Assembly (NCBI RefSeq): GCF_001010415.1
Contig: NZ_JPLE01000012.1
Location: forward strand, 58,329-122,328
DNA: 64,000 nucleotides
From: Xanthomonas pisi DSM 18956
GTDB taxonomy: Bacteria > Pseudomonadota > Gammaproteobacteria > Xanthomonadales > Xanthomonadaceae
Direction of reading: 5' to 3'
The notes under the pieces were generated by a model. The model saw nothing but the letters and a program-made list of their open reading frames with translations, was not told where the DNA came from and searched no databases. Position 1 is the stretch's first letter; each line of letters starts with the position of its first letter. The translations under genes and the position numbers were made by a program. Below, piece after piece: positions 9,473 through 20,683 of the stretch.

Positions 9473-11617
9473 GTGCCACGCGCGCGCGTCGCCACGCCGA
9501 GCCTGGCCGTCGCCGGTCAGGCCCCGCTGTCCAGCCTGCCCGGCGTCGGCCCGAAAGTGGCCGACAAGTTCGCCGCGCGCGGCATCCTGAGCGTGCAGGA
9601 CCTGTGGCTGCATCTGCCGCTGCGGTATGAAGACCGCACCCGGCTGACCACCATTGCGCAGCTGCGAAGCGGCGTGCCGGCGCAGATTGAAGGGCAGGTG
9701 GAGGCGGTGGAGCGTGGTTTTCGCTTTCGCCCGGTGCTGCGCGTGGCCATCTCGGACGATTCGCACGGCAGCGTGGTGCTGCGGTTCTTCCATTTTCGCG
9801 CCGCGCAGGTCGCGCAGTTTGCGGTCGGCACGCGCGTGCGTGTGTTCGGCACGCCCAAGCCCGGCCAGAACGGTTGGGAAATCGTCCATCCCAGTTACCG
9901 CGTGCTCGCGGTGGACGAAGACGCACAACTGGGCGACAGCCTGGATCCGGTGTATCCGGTGCTCGAAGGCGTCGGCCCGGCCACGCTGCGCAAGCTGATC
10001 GGCCAGGCGCTCGAGCGGTTGCCGCCGGAGGCCGCGCTGGAATTGCTGCCGCCGCACTGGCTGCAGGACGAACGCTTGCCCTCGCTGCGCAGCGCCTTGC
10101 TGACCATGCACCGCCCGCCGGTGAACACCGATCCGCAACAACTGCTCGCTGGCGGGCACCCGGCTCAACAGCGGCTGGCGCTGGAAGAACTGCTTGCGCA
10201 CCAGCTCAGCCTGCGCCGCCAGCGCATCGCCCTGCAGCGCTTCCATGCGCCCGTGTTGCCCGGCAACGGCACCCTGGTGCAGCGGTTGCGCGCCGCCTTG
10301 CCGTTCCGGCTCACCGGCGCGCAGCAGCGCGTGTTCGAACAGATCGCGCACGACCTGGCGCAGCCTTCGCCGATGCTGCGGCTGGTGCAGGGCGATGTCG
10401 GCAGCGGCAAGACCGTGGTCGCGGCCCTGGCGGCGATGCTGGCAGTGGAGCAGGGCAAGCAGGTCGCCCTGGCCGCGCCCACCGAGCTGCTGGCCGAGCA
10501 ACACCTCACCAACCTGCGCGGCTGGCTGGAGCCGCTGGGCGTGCGCATCGTCTGGCTGGCCGGCAAGGTTACCGGCAAGGCACGTGCGGCGGCGATGGCC
10601 GAGGTCGCCTCCGGCCAGGCCCAGGTGGTGGTCGGCACGCATGCCTTGATGCAGGAGGCGGTGGTGTTCCACGACCTGGCGCTGGCCATCATCGACGAGC
10701 AGCACCGCTTCGGCGTGCATCAGCGCCTGGCGCTGCGTGACAAGGGCGCAGCTGCCGGCAGCGTGCCGCATCAGTTGGTGATGACCGCCACGCCGATCCC
10801 GCGCACCCTGGCGATGTCGACCTACGCGGATCTGGATGTCTCGGCCATCGACGAGCTGCCGCCCGGCCGCACGCCGGTGCAGACCATTGTCCTGAGCGCC
10901 GAACGGCGCCCCGATCTTGTCGAGCGCATCCGCGCCGCCTGCGCCGAAGGGCGCCAGGCGTATTGGGTGTGCACGCTCATCGAAGAAAGCGAAGACCCGG
11001 GCAAGGCAGCGCCAGCCGGCCCGCCGCGCATCGAGGCGCAGGCCGCCGAAGTCACCTTCGAGGCCTTGTCGTCGCAGCTGCCCGGCGTACGCGTCGCGCT
11101 CGTGCACGGCCGCATGAAACCGGCCGAAAAACAAAAGGCCATGCTCGATTTCAAGCAGGGCCGCAGCGATCTGCTGGTCGCCACCACCGTGATCGAAGTC
11201 GGCGTGGACGTGCCCAACGCCTCGTTGATGATCATCGAAAACGCCGAGCGCCTGGGTCTGGCGCAGTTGCACCAGTTGCGTGGCCGGGTCGGCCGCGGCG
11301 CGGCGGCGTCCAGTTGCGTGCTGCTGTATCAGGCCCCGCTGTCGATGATGGCGCGACAACGCCTGGAAACCATGCGCCAGACCAACGATGGTTTCGTGAT
11401 CGCGGAAAAGGATCTGGAGCTGCGCGGTCCGGGCGAACTGCTGGGTACGCGCCAGACCGGTCTGGCCAGTTTCCGCATCGCCGATCTGGCCCGCGATGCC
11501 GGCCTGCTGCCGCGCGTGCAGGTGCTGGCCGAGCGCCTGCTGGCCGACGCGCCGGAGATCGCCGACCGCGTGGTCGCGCGCTGGATCGGCAGCGCGGTGC
11601 GCTATGCCGCCGCGTGA
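9473..11617 (+). CDS. recG: ATP-dependent DNA helicase RecG
   Basis: A 714-residue superfamily 2 helicase that reverses and remodels stalled replication forks. It has an N-terminal wedge/OB domain (LPGVGPKVADKFAARGI, HLPLRYEDRT) and helicase motifs I (GDVGSGKT, about residue 307), II (DEQH, about 406) and III (TATPIPRTL). The C-terminal helicase half has QLRGRVGRG and the RecG-typical ELRGPGELLGTRQTG. Length is normal for the family. The start is GTG at 9473; no stronger upstream start is seen. The 3' end abuts a heptamer-repeat element. Confidence 0.95.
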   Translation: MPRARVATPSLAVAGQAPLSSLPGVGPKVADKFAARGILSVQDLWLHLPLRYEDRTRLTTIAQLRSGVPAQIEGQVEAVERGFRFRPVLRVAISDDSHGSVVLRFFHFRAAQVAQFAVGTRVRVFGTPKPGQNGWEIVHPSYRVLAVDEDAQLGDSLDPVYPVLEGVGPATLRKLIGQALERLPPEAALELLPPHWLQDERLPSLRSALLTMHRPPVNTDPQQLLAGGHPAQQRLALEELLAHQLSLRRQRIALQRFHAPVLPGNGTLVQRLRAALPFRLTGAQQRVFEQIAHDLAQPSPMLRLVQGDVGSGKTVVAALAAMLAVEQGKQVALAAPTELLAEQHLTNLRGWLEPLGVRIVWLAGKVTGKARAAAMAEVASGQAQVVVGTHALMQEAVVFHDLALAIIDEQHRFGVHQRLALRDKGAAAGSVPHQLVMTATPIPRTLAMSTYADLDVSAIDELPPGRTPVQTIVLSAERRPDLVERIRAACAEGRQAYWVCTLIEESEDPGKAAPAGPPRIEAQAAEVTFEALSSQLPGVRVALVHGRMKPAEKQKAMLDFKQGRSDLLVATTVIEVGVDVPNASLMIIENAERLGLAQLHQLRGRVGRGAAASSCVLLYQAPLSMMARQRLETMRQTNDGFVIAEKDLELRGPGELLGTRQTGLASFRIADLARDAGLLPRVQVLAERLLADAPEIADRVVARWIGSAVRYAAA

Positions 11618-11623
11618 GCGGCG

Positions 11624-11762
11624 GGGATTGGGGATTGGGGAATCGGGAATCGGGAATCGTAAAAGCGAGGCTGCTGCGTCCTGGGCGTCCTGGTGATTCG
11701 CTTGGCTGGCCGATCCTTGCGAAGATGCCGGATCGAATCCCGAATGCTCACTCTCCAATCCC
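11624..11762. repeat. GGGATTN-heptamer-bounded repeat element (single copy)
   Basis: The left edge is a run of GGGGATT/GGGAATC heptamers (11624-11659). The right edge holds inverse heptamers (AATCCCGAA near 11736, CCAATCCC at 11755-11762). The interior begins GCGAGGCTGCTGCG, similar to the start of the two tandem elements at 34303-34688. The right end touches the ATG of the nucleoside hydrolase gene and occupies the place where a ribosome binding site would be expected. Confidence 0.65.
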
Positions 11763-12701
11763 ATGACCAAAAAGATACCGCTGCTGATCGATACCGACCC
11801 GGGCGTGGATGACGCGCTGGCCTTGCTGATGGCCTTCAACGACACCCGGCACGATGTCGTAGGACTGACCATCGCGGCAGGCAACGTGGGGCTGGAGCAC
11901 ACCGTGCGCAACGCCTTGAAGGTCTGCGAGATCGCCGGCCGCGCGGATGTGCCGGTGTACGCCGGTTGCCCGCAGCCGCTGTTGCACCCCTCGGTCGATG
12001 CCGCGCACGTGCACGGCATCGATGGCTTTGGCGATGTCGGCCTGCCGGCGGCCAAGCGCAGCGCCGAGGCCGAGCATGCGGCGCTCGCCATCCTGCGTCT
12101 GTCGCACGACTACGCCGGCGAGCTGTTGCTGGTGGCTCTGGGTCCACTGACCAACCTGGCCCTGGCGCTCACCCTGGACCCGACCCTGCCGCAGCGCGTC
12201 GGCCGGCTGGTGGTGATGGGCGGGGCGCTGACCGGGCACGGCAACATCACGCCTGCCGCCGAATTCAACATCGGCTTCGACCCGGAGGCGGCGCATATCG
12301 TGTTCCGCGGCTTCCCGCAGTTCGATGTGGCCGATTGGGAAGCCACCATCGCGCACGGCCTGCTGCACCGCGATGTCGAGCAATGGCTAGCCGCCGATAG
12401 CGCCCGCGCCCGCTTCTACGAAGAAATCTCGCGCAAGACCCGCCTGTGGTCCGAAGACAGCCGCGGCGAGTACTGGTACGCCGCCGACGCCCTGGCGATG
12501 GCGTTCGCGCTGCACCCGGACGGCGCCCAGCGCCTGGAACAGCGTCCGGTCCATATCGAACTGTCCGGCACGCACACCCGTGGCATGACCCTGGTGGACT
12601 GGAACCGGCAGGGCAGTGCGCCCGATAACGCCAATCTGCTGCTGGAGTACGACCGCCAGCGGTTCTACGGCCTGGTCGGGGCGGCATTGGCGGCCGGCTA
12701 G
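11763..12701 (+). CDS. Inosine/uridine-preferring nucleoside hydrolase
   Basis: A 312-residue IUNH-fold protein that would cleave the N-glycosidic bond of ribonucleosides for base salvage. The Ca-binding N-terminal signature DTDPGVDDA starts at D10, with the metal Asp residues D10, D15 and D16. The family PLTNLALAL and [19 protein letters not shown] blocks follow, and a further D occurs in [10 protein letters not shown]. The start has no visible Shine-Dalgarno sequence because a repeat element ends at the ATG, so the start is less certain than the family. The substrate base cannot be read from sequence. Confidence 0.88.
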   Translation: MTKKIPLLIDTDPGVDDALALLMAFNDTRHDVVGLTIAAGNVGLEHTVRNALKVCEIAGRADVPVYAGCPQPLLHPSVDAAHVHGIDGFGDVGLPAAKRSAEAEHAALAILRLSHDYAGELLLVALGPLTNLALALTLDPTLPQRVGRLVVMGGALTGHGNITPAAEFNIGFDPEAAHIVFRGFPQFDVADWEATIAHGLLHRDVEQWLAADSARARFYEEISRKTRLWSEDSRGEYWYAADALAMAFALHPDGAQRLEQRPVHIELSGTHTRGMTLVDWNRQGSAPDNANLLLEYDRQRFYGLVGAALAAG

Positions 12702-12708
12702 GGCGACC

Positions 12709-12738
12709 TTGCGCCGGGCGCGCGGAGGCCGCTATAAT
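12709..12738 (+). promoter_or_regulatory. Sigma-70-type promoter of rpmE2
   Basis: TTGCGC (12709-12714) is followed by an 18-bp spacer and a perfect TATAAT (12733-12738), about 35 bp before the rpmE2 start codon. Confidence 0.7.
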
Positions 12739-12772
12739 ACCCGGCTTATCCAGGCAGCCCGGCGCCAAGTCC

Positions 12773-13015
12773 ATGAAAGATAACGTGCATCCCAACTACA
12801 AAGACGTCGTCTTTCACGACGTGACGTCCGACTTCAAGATTCTGACCCGTTCCACCATGGGCTCGAAAGAGACCGTGAAGTGGGAAGACGGCCAGGAATA
12901 TCCGCTGATCAAGGTGGAAATTTCCTCGGCGTCGCACCCGTTCTATACCGGCAAGCACAAGGTGATCGACACCGGCGGCCGTATCGACAAGTTCCAGAAG
13001 CGCTACGCGCGCTGA
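12773..13015 (+). CDS. rpmE2: 50S ribosomal protein L31 type B
   Basis: An 80-residue ribosomal protein of the large subunit. It is the C-minus (zinc-independent) L31 form: it lacks the CxxC zinc ligands and carries the type B insertion (about residues 35-45). Conserved blocks are [16 protein letters not shown] and the C-terminal [10 protein letters not shown] and RIDKFQKRY. It has its own TATAAT promoter and a strong terminator, so it is probably monocistronic. Type B L31 genes in other bacteria are often under zinc (Zur) control; I did not find a convincing Zur site here. Confidence 0.95.
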   Translation: MKDNVHPNYKDVVFHDVTSDFKILTRSTMGSKETVKWEDGQEYPLIKVEISSASHPFYTGKHKVIDTGGRIDKFQKRYAR

Positions 13016-13037
13016 ACTTGCAGGACGGGCTGTACCG

Positions 13038-13072
13038 ACAACGGCCGCGCATTGCGCGGCCGTTGTTTTTTT
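13038..13072 (+). terminator. Rho-independent terminator after rpmE2
   Basis: A perfect 13-bp stem (ACAACGGCCGCGC and its inverse) with a 3-nt loop is followed by six T residues. Confidence 0.92.
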
Positions 13073-13245
13073 AGGGTGTCCGCACTTCGTTTGCGCGCTC
13101 CCGACCGGTGCGTCTACGACTTCTGTCCAAGCGACGGCCAAAATGCTGCTGTGCGATAATGACGTGATCCGAGGCGATGCCTTGGACTTCCATCACGTGC
13201 CTGCCCATGTGGGATCAGGCGCCTTCCACTGAAGGAGCGTACACA

Positions 13246-14535
13246 GTGTCCGATCTTGATCAGGTCACGCTCAACGCCGGCGACAAGTCGGTCGTTCTGC
13301 CGGTTCTCAAGCCCACCTTGGGCAATGACTGCGTCGATATTTCCAAGCTGACCAAAGAAACCGGTCTGTTCACCTACGACTCGGGCTTCACCGCCACCGC
13401 CAGCTGCAAGTCGGCCATCACCTACATCGATGGCGACAACGGCGTGTTGTTGTACCGCGGCTATCCGATCGAACAGCTCGCCGAGAAGTCCAGCTTCCTG
13501 GAAGTTTCGTATCTGCTGATGAACGGCGAACTGCCGACGGCGGACGAATTCAAGAAGTTCGACCACGAAGTGACGCATCACACGATGATGCATGAGTCGC
13601 TGAAGAACTTTCTGGGCGGTTTCCGCCACGATGCGCACCCGATGGCCATGCTGGCCGGTTCGGTCGCCTCGCTGTCGGCGTTCTACCACGACACCCTGGA
13701 CCTCAACGATCCGGAGCAGCGCCGTCAGGCCGCCATCCGTCTGATCGCCAAGGTGCCGACCCTGGCCGCTGCCGCGTACCGCTATTCGATCGGCTGGCCG
13801 ATCCGCTATCCGCGCAACAACCTGAACTACGTCGACCGCTTCCTGCACATGATGTTCGAAGTGCCGAGCGAGCCGCTGGAGATCAACCCTGTTGTCGCCA
13901 AGGCACTGGATCTGCTGTTCATCCTGCACGCCGATCACGAGCAGAACGCCTCGACCTCGACCGTGCGTCTGGTCGGTTCGACCGGTGCCAACCCGTATGC
14001 CTCGGTCGCTGCCGGCATCACCGCGCTGTGGGGCCCGGCACATGGCGGCGCCAACGAAGCGGTGCTGAAGATGCTCGAAGAGATCGGCACTGCCGATAAC
14101 GTCGAGTCGGCCGTGGCCAAGGCCAAGGACAAGAACTCCTCGTTCCGTCTGATGGGCTTCGGTCACCGCGTCTACAAGAACTTCGACCCGCGCGCCAAGA
14201 TCATCCGCGAGATGACCCACAAGGTGCTGGGCGAGCTGGGCGTCAACGACCCGCTGCTGGAAGTTGCGCTGAAGCTGGAAGAAGCCGCGTTGAAGGACGA
14301 CTACTTCGTGCAGCGCAAGCTGTACCCGAACGTGGACTTCTACTCGGGCCTGATCTACAAGGCGCTGAATATTCCGGTGGAAATGTTCACCGTGATGTTC
14401 GCCATCGCGCGCACCGCCGGTTGGGTGTCGCATTGGCTGGAGCAGCAGGTCGACCCGGAAATGAAGATCGGCCGTCCGCGCCAGATCTACACCGGTTACG
14501 ACAAGCGCGACTACACCGACAGCGCCAAGCGTTGA
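13246..14535 (+). CDS. gltA: Citrate synthase (type II)
   Basis: A 429-residue hexameric-type citrate synthase that condenses oxaloacetate and acetyl-CoA as the entry to the TCA cycle. Active-site residues are visible: His in [11 protein letters not shown], His in GPAHGGANE and Asp in FDPRAK. The start is GTG 13246, set by a GAAGGAG ribosome binding site at 13231-13237. An in-frame ATG at 13177 would add 23 unusual residues. A GATAAT hexamer lies at 13155-13160 but no good -35 is visible. A terminator follows the stop codon. Confidence 0.96.
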   Translation: MSDLDQVTLNAGDKSVVLPVLKPTLGNDCVDISKLTKETGLFTYDSGFTATASCKSAITYIDGDNGVLLYRGYPIEQLAEKSSFLEVSYLLMNGELPTADEFKKFDHEVTHHTMMHESLKNFLGGFRHDAHPMAMLAGSVASLSAFYHDTLDLNDPEQRRQAAIRLIAKVPTLAAAAYRYSIGWPIRYPRNNLNYVDRFLHMMFEVPSEPLEINPVVAKALDLLFILHADHEQNASTSTVRLVGSTGANPYASVAAGITALWGPAHGGANEAVLKMLEEIGTADNVESAVAKAKDKNSSFRLMGFGHRVYKNFDPRAKIIREMTHKVLGELGVNDPLLEVALKLEEAALKDDYFVQRKLYPNVDFYSGLIYKALNIPVEMFTVMFAIARTAGWVSHWLEQQVDPEMKIGRPRQIYTGYDKRDYTDSAKR

Positions 14536-14561
14536 TCGGCTCAAGATCGTCTGCGTAAACG

Positions 14562-14588
14562 AACGCCCCGCACTGCGGGGCGTTTTCG
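14562..14588 (+). terminator. Rho-independent terminator after gltA
   Basis: A 10-bp perfect stem (AACGCCCCGC and inverse) with a 3-nt loop, followed by a short T run. Confidence 0.85.
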
Positions 14589-14757
14589 TTGTTGCCTGGG
14601 GCGCTTGCCGGAAGAGGTGTGCTTGTCGGCGGCGGCTGACAACCCATGCCAGGCGGCCGTCAGCTGGGTGTGGAAGGCTGCATCAAGCCAATGCGACCTG
14701 CGAACCTTGGGGGACTGGCCCACCCCACCTTCAAGTGAGCGCGATCGTCTGGCTGTC

Positions 14758-15573
14758 CTAGAGCTCGGCCGGTGCCTGGATCTTGGCAACCAACGCCTGG
14801 TCGGCGGCATCGTACATGGATGCAGCCCCATCCAGGTCGAGCATGTAGAAGTGCCCGCCATTGGTGAGGAAATGCCAGGCGAGCACTTGGTTGCCGTTGT
14901 GCCTGTGGCTAGGGTCGCCGGCGGTAATGCGGTCCAGTGTGTGTCCGCTTTCCTCGCACAGGCGATCGATCAACTTTATATAGCGCGGTTGGTGCGTGCG
15001 CGCCAGATCGATCCGCGCCTGGCGTTCTGCGGGGGGAACAGTGCTGGCAAGACGTTCTATTTCCTGCTTCAACCGGTCCGGTGGCAATGCAAGTAACCGT
15101 GGGTGATGGCGCAGCCATGCCGAATTCAACTCGATCAGGTTTTCCTCGCGCTCCAGATCGTAGAAAGCGTTGTCGCGCTGACTTAAAGCGCTGCGCACGG
15201 AGCTGCCCTCGCCATACGGGTCCTGCATGAAGAGTTCCAGGTCCTGCTCTCCAAGGCGCATGAAGTCGGCGTGGTTTTCGGCGTACAAAGCTGCATGCCT
15301 TGGGGCGTGCATCGCCTCCAGGCCGCGCGCGACAAATTGCATGACCTTGGAGCTAGGGTTGGAATTCAACAGGAACTGCGCAAAGCCGCCATTGTTGACC
15401 TGTGCCAGATAAAAATCGACGTAGTAGCTGTACAAGGCATTTTCGGAGATTTCATCTTCCCGCATGTAGTTGCCCACCAGGGCATTGACCACGTCAATGT
15501 TTGACTGGACCAGTGCGTACGGGCTTGCGCTATCAAGACTTTCCTGCAAAACGATGACGGTATCGGATTTCAT
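14758..15573 (-). CDS. DMP19 (DUF4375) family protein
   Basis: A 271-residue cytoplasmic protein. Its central block YLAQVNNGGFAQFLLN matches the signature (NGGFxQFxxN) of the DMP19/DUF4375 family, whose Neisseria member is described as a DNA mimic. Acidic stretches are visible (EQDLELFMQD, LDLDGAASMYDAAD). No membrane or signal segment is seen. I chose ATG 15573 because AAGG lies 7-10 bases upstream; an ATG at 15624 would add 17 residues. The C-terminal third has no motif I recognise. The role in this organism is unknown, and being a DNA mimic is only a family-based possibility. Confidence 0.7.
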   Translation of the reverse strand: MKSDTVIVLQESLDSASPYALVQSNIDVVNALVGNYMREDEISENALYSYYVDFYLAQVNNGGFAQFLLNSNPSSKVMQFVARGLEAMHAPRHAALYAENHADFMRLGEQDLELFMQDPYGEGSSVRSALSQRDNAFYDLEREENLIELNSAWLRHHPRLLALPPDRLKQEIERLASTVPPAERQARIDLARTHQPRYIKLIDRLCEESGHTLDRITAGDPSHRHNGNQVLAWHFLTNGGHFYMLDLDGAASMYDAADQALVAKIQAPAEL

Positions 15574-15755
15574 GCGGGCGCCTTGAGTCTCTGGATGGGC
15601 CGAGCCGACATGATTCCACCGCACGGGGGAGTGGCGTCAAGGCGTGCTTGTCTGCCCTGCGCGTGCTTGTCCGCTCATGCCGGCAGGCAAGGGCCACTGT
15701 CTGCCGGCATGGTTGCCGGCGCATGGGCGGTCGCGCTGTGCCTGCAACTGTGCAG

Positions 15756-16415
15756 TTACCGCGTTGCAAGAGGTGATGTGGATTCGTGGGCGGGTGGCAG
15801 CTCTGCGAGCAACTGCCGCAGTTGTGCGGCCGAGGCGCGTGGCATCGGCTTCTCGTCCAGCTGCGACAGCGGCGCCTGGCGCAGCGCGTCGTAGGGCAGC
15901 ACGGTCAGGTCGAAGGTCAGCTCCTCGGCACTGAACAGCCACACCGGGAAGTCGCCGTTGCGCTCGCGGTCCAGCCGCAGACGACGGGTGCGCGCCTCGG
16001 CAGGGATGTGGTGTTCTTCCAGAAACCGCTGTACCGCGTCCGGATCGTCGCTATGCAGCTGCAACTGCACCGGTGCGTTGGCATCGGCCGTGCCGTCCAG
16101 CACCGGGCCGGCCAGTCGCGGCTGGAACGGGCTCAGGAATTCCAGCGCGCGCAAGGCCGCTTCGCGACGTTGGCGCAACCGCGTTGCGTGGTCGGGCCCG
16201 ACGAACAGGCGCTGATATTCGCGTAGCGCGTCTTCGATCTCGCGATTGCGCGGCAGCGATGCGTCGTCGTGGATGCCGAGCCGACTGGCCGCCTTGAGCT
16301 TGGCCTGATGAAAATCGCGGATGCCGCCCTCGGCCATCAATCTGGCGGCCTCGTGGGCCAACCGATGACGGCGTTCCCGGGTGCGCGTGTCGGCGTGTTG
16401 GCGTGCGTGATGCAT
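15756..16415 (-). CDS. Conserved hypothetical protein
   Basis: A 219-residue protein with a GGGGAG ribosome binding site just before the ATG, so the reading frame looks real. The first 80 residues are charged and helical (DTRTRERRHRLAHEAARLM, then AASRLGIHDD). The C-terminal half has an acidic/hydrophobic segment (PVWLFSAEELTFDLTVLPYD). No catalytic motif, signal peptide or membrane span is visible. It lies on the same strand as the DMP19-family gene, with 182 bp between them. I do not recognise its function. Confidence 0.65.
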   Translation of the reverse strand: MHHARQHADTRTRERRHRLAHEAARLMAEGGIRDFHQAKLKAASRLGIHDDASLPRNREIEDALREYQRLFVGPDHATRLRQRREAALRALEFLSPFQPRLAGPVLDGTADANAPVQLQLHSDDPDAVQRFLEEHHIPAEARTRRLRLDRERNGDFPVWLFSAEELTFDLTVLPYDALRQAPLSQLDEKPMPRASAAQLRQLLAELPPAHESTSPLATR

Positions 16416-16979
16416 GACCGGGCTCCCCAGATGAACCTGAGCTCGACTCTACAACAGCCGCATGAAAACGTCGCGAATGCGTCACGCCATGTCGTGGGCG
16501 AACTGCGTCTTCATGCCGATCTCGCTCCATCAGGCAATGAGTCGCAAGGGCACCTGCCGGGCCGCGTTGTCCACCCGGTGCCGAGGTGCCGGCTTGCACT
16601 GCTGCCTCTATCCAGCTGTGGCGTATCCGCGCGTGCGGCGCAGTCCATGTCCACCGGCGGCGCGGTCGGCAGCGAGTCGTCGCAGGTCGGTCGACCAGTG
16701 CTCGGGCTTTCGCGCCTCACGTCGAGGTCGCTCAGAGCGATACGAAGACGATCGGGAGGGGGGGCGTAGAAGGAAATCGCCACCAACGCTAGTCAAGACG
16801 TAGGCGCCCAGGCGGGGCAACATCGAACCCGCACGCGCCGCGTCAATCCACTTCAGGTGCCCGAGGCGCCTGGTTCGCGCCGCCGCACCTTGCCTCACCC
16901 GCCCAGGGAAAAAGGGAACCGGACCAGCTCCGCTGTCACGATTCCCCAATCCCGATTCCCGATTTCCGACTCCCCGCCC
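16416..16979. other. Intergenic stretch without a supported gene
   Basis: No reading frame here shows family motifs, a good ribosome binding site or coding-like codon use. The only structure noted is a run of inverse heptamers (GATTCCCC, AATCCCGATTCCC) at about 16939-16978, immediately before the 3' end of the PBP1A gene. It resembles one arm of the heptamer-bounded repeats seen elsewhere in the window. Confidence 0.6.
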
Positions 16980-19409
16980 TTAAAAGATATCGAACGCCTT
17001 CTCGTCCTGCTGTTCCTGCAGGCCGTAGTCGTAATCCTGCAGGCGATCCAGGTCCTCGTTCTTGACCCACTCGACCGCGCCATTGATGGTGGCCTGGGTC
17101 ATGCCCTCGGGCGGATCGTTCGCGGCGATCGGCTTGTCCTTCAGTGCGACGCGCATGTAATTGATCCAGATCGGTAGTGCTGCCGTGCCGCCGTACTCGC
17201 GATAGCCAAGCGAGCGGAAGTCGTCGCGACCCACCCACGCGGTTGTTACGTAGGGGCCACCGAAGCCCGAGAACCAGGCATCGCGGAAGTCGTTGCTGGA
17301 ACCGGTCTTGCCGCCCACGTCTTCGCGTCCCAGCACCTTGGCCGCCGTGCCGGTGCCGCGCTGAACCACGTCGCGCATCATCGACACCAGTTGGTAAGCG
17401 GTGCGCGCATCGATGGCGCGTGGCGCGATCTTGGTTTCGGCGATTGCCGCCGGTGCGGTTTGTGCTGGCGTCGTCGCCGCCTCGGTTGCCGGAGCCGCAG
17501 GCGGCGTGGCCGGCGCCTGGGCGCCGAAGTTGAACCCGTCCACCACCTGGCTCACCGGCGCGGCCGTGCCGCCCTGCAACGCACAGGTGCGGCAGGCCAC
17601 CGCAGGCACTTCCTTGAACACCACGTTGCCGTCGCGGTCTTTCACTTCATCCACGATCCAGGTGTCCACGCGCGATCCACCATTGGCGAACACCGCGTAG
17701 CCGCGTGCCACCGACAGTGGCGTCAGCGACGCGGTGCCCAGCGACATCGACAGGTTGGGCGGCAACTCGGCTTCCTGGAAACCGAACTGGCTGATGTATT
17801 TGCGCGCAAAATCGACGCCGATCGCATCCAGCAGGCGCACCGATACCAGGTTGCGCGATTGCACCAGCGCCTCGCGCAGGCGCATCGGGCCACGGAAACC
17901 GCCGCCGTCGTTCTGCGGCGACCAGGTCTTGCCGCGGCGATCGCGGAACACCACGGGCGCATCCAGCACGATCGAGGCGGGGTTGAAGCCCTTCTCGAAC
18001 GCGGCCGCATACACGAACGGCTTGAAGCTGGAGCCCGGCTGGCGGCGTGCCTGGGTAGCGCGATTGAACTTGTTGCCGGCAAAGCTGAAGCCGCCGACCA
18101 GGGCGCGCAGTGCGCCACTGTCGGCATCCAGCGACACCAGTGCGGCCTGGCCGCGCGGCAACTGGTCGATGATCCATTCGCCGTCTTTTTCGCCGGCGCG
18201 GATGCGGGTCAGGTCGCCGCGCGTCAGTAGCTTGGCCGGGGTCCTGTTGGTCCAGCGACTGGCGCTGGCCGGCAGGGTCAGCTCTGTCTTGTCGCTTTGC
18301 ACGACGGTCACGCCGCCATCGGCGTTGGTGCGCGCCACGATCACCGCGCGCAGGCCGCCCTGGGTAAACGCGCCGGCCAGATGCTTGGCCAGCGCCGGTG
18401 CATCCGCATCGGCGGCGACATCGAAATGCTGCTCCACGCCATGCCAGCCATGGCGGTGGTCGTACAGCCGCAGGCCTTCGGCAACCGCCGCATCGGCGCC
18501 GGCCTGCAGCGTGGCATCGATGGTGGTTGTGACGTGGTACCCCTTGTTGAGCACATCGCCGCCGTACTTGGCGATCATCTCCTGGCGCACCAGCTCGGCC
18601 ACGTACGGGGCGTACACCTCGACCGGCGGCTCGTGCGGCTGGGCATGCATCGGCACCGCCTTGGCGGCATCGGCTTCGGCCTGGGTCACGAAGCCCAGGT
18701 CGGCCATGCGCTGCAGCACGTAGTAGTCGCGGCGTTCGCGCGCGCGTTCGGGGTTGCTGATCGGGTTGCCGCTGGACGGGAACTTGGGGATACCGGCCAG
18801 CGAGGCCATCTCGTCCAGGCTCAATTCGCTCATCTTCTTGCCGTAGTAGTACTCGGCGGCGGCACCGACGCCGTAGGCGCGGTTGCCGAAGAAGCTCTTG
18901 TTGAGATACAGCTCGAAGATCTCGTCCTTGCTCAGCTCACTCTCGATCTTGCGCGCCAGCAGGATCTCGGCGAGCTTGCGGGTGTAGCTGTATTCGGAAC
19001 TGAGGAAGAACTGCCGCGCCACCTGCTGGGTGATGGTCGAGCCGCCCGGTACGCGCTTGGCGTCGGTACTGGCCAGCAGCCAAACCGCGCGGGCGATGCC
19101 CTTGTAGTCCACGCCCCCGTGCTCGTAGAAACGGGCGTCCTCGGTCGCCAGGAAGGCCTGCTTCAGGCGCAGCGGCACGTCCTTCATCTGGATCGGGTAG
19201 CGTCGGGTCTCGCCATAGACGGCCATCAGGCGACCGTCGCTGGAATAGACATACATCGGCTCCTGCAGCTCGACCTGCTTAAGCGACTGTACGTCCGGCA
19301 ACTTCGAGGAAATGGCGTAATACAGGCCGCCGGCAGCAATAGCGCCGAGCAGTGCGAGCACAACGAGCGTGGCCAGGATCCAGCCCAGCCAACGGCGAAT
19401 ACGGGGCAT
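16980..19409 (-). CDS. mrcA: Bifunctional penicillin-binding protein 1A
   Basis: An 809-residue class A PBP that polymerises and cross-links peptidoglycan. One N-terminal membrane anchor (about residues 9-31) is followed by a glycosyltransferase GT51 domain ([48 protein letters not shown]). The transpeptidase domain has SxxK in QPGSSFKPF (about residue 458), SRN and KTGSS (about 699). An OB-like insertion lies between them. Pro/Ala-rich sequence (about 620-660) interrupts the region before the last motifs. I chose ATG 19409 because it begins just before the anchor. The gene diverges from pilM, the arrangement seen for ponA/pilM in many gammaproteobacteria. Confidence 0.95.
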   Translation of the reverse strand: MPRIRRWLGWILATLVVLALLGAIAAGGLYYAISSKLPDVQSLKQVELQEPMYVYSSDGRLMAVYGETRRYPIQMKDVPLRLKQAFLATEDARFYEHGGVDYKGIARAVWLLASTDAKRVPGGSTITQQVARQFFLSSEYSYTRKLAEILLARKIESELSKDEIFELYLNKSFFGNRAYGVGAAAEYYYGKKMSELSLDEMASLAGIPKFPSSGNPISNPERARERRDYYVLQRMADLGFVTQAEADAAKAVPMHAQPHEPPVEVYAPYVAELVRQEMIAKYGGDVLNKGYHVTTTIDATLQAGADAAVAEGLRLYDHRHGWHGVEQHFDVAADADAPALAKHLAGAFTQGGLRAVIVARTNADGGVTVVQSDKTELTLPASASRWTNRTPAKLLTRGDLTRIRAGEKDGEWIIDQLPRGQAALVSLDADSGALRALVGGFSFAGNKFNRATQARRQPGSSFKPFVYAAAFEKGFNPASIVLDAPVVFRDRRGKTWSPQNDGGGFRGPMRLREALVQSRNLVSVRLLDAIGVDFARKYISQFGFQEAELPPNLSMSLGTASLTPLSVARGYAVFANGGSRVDTWIVDEVKDRDGNVVFKEVPAVACRTCALQGGTAAPVSQVVDGFNFGAQAPATPPAAPATEAATTPAQTAPAAIAETKIAPRAIDARTAYQLVSMMRDVVQRGTGTAAKVLGREDVGGKTGSSNDFRDAWFSGFGGPYVTTAWVGRDDFRSLGYREYGGTAALPIWINYMRVALKDKPIAANDPPEGMTQATINGAVEWVKNEDLDRLQDYDYGLQEQQDEKAFDIF

Positions 19410-19547
19410 GTAAGAGAGATTCCGATTGCAGATTTCTTGGTCACAGAGTATAGATGACGCCGAGTTTGGCTGGGGCCGAACTCTGGGGATCGCAGAAGAC
19501 AGCACTGGGGTCACGTTCGCGGGGTCATTGCCTTGCGCGTGAAGGGC

Positions 19548-20682
<1,135 letters not shown>

Positions 20683-20683
<1 letters not shown>

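Noticed and set aside
11624..11660. Heptamer repeats considered as a CRISPR array
   Set aside because: Units are 7 bp without spacers; there are no cas genes in the window.
11725..11745. GATCGAATCCCGAAT considered as a tRNA T-arm
   Set aside because: No cloverleaf can be built around it; it is part of the heptamer repeat. I found no tRNA in the window.
9104..12091. A 995-codon open frame on the minus strand opposite ridA and recG
   Set aside because: It has no domain motifs and lies wholly opposite well-supported genes. High-GC genomes give long antisense frames of this kind.
16511..16786. A minus-strand 91-codon frame between the unknown gene and mrcA
   Set aside because: Composition rich in Pro, Arg and Asp, with no start signal or motif.
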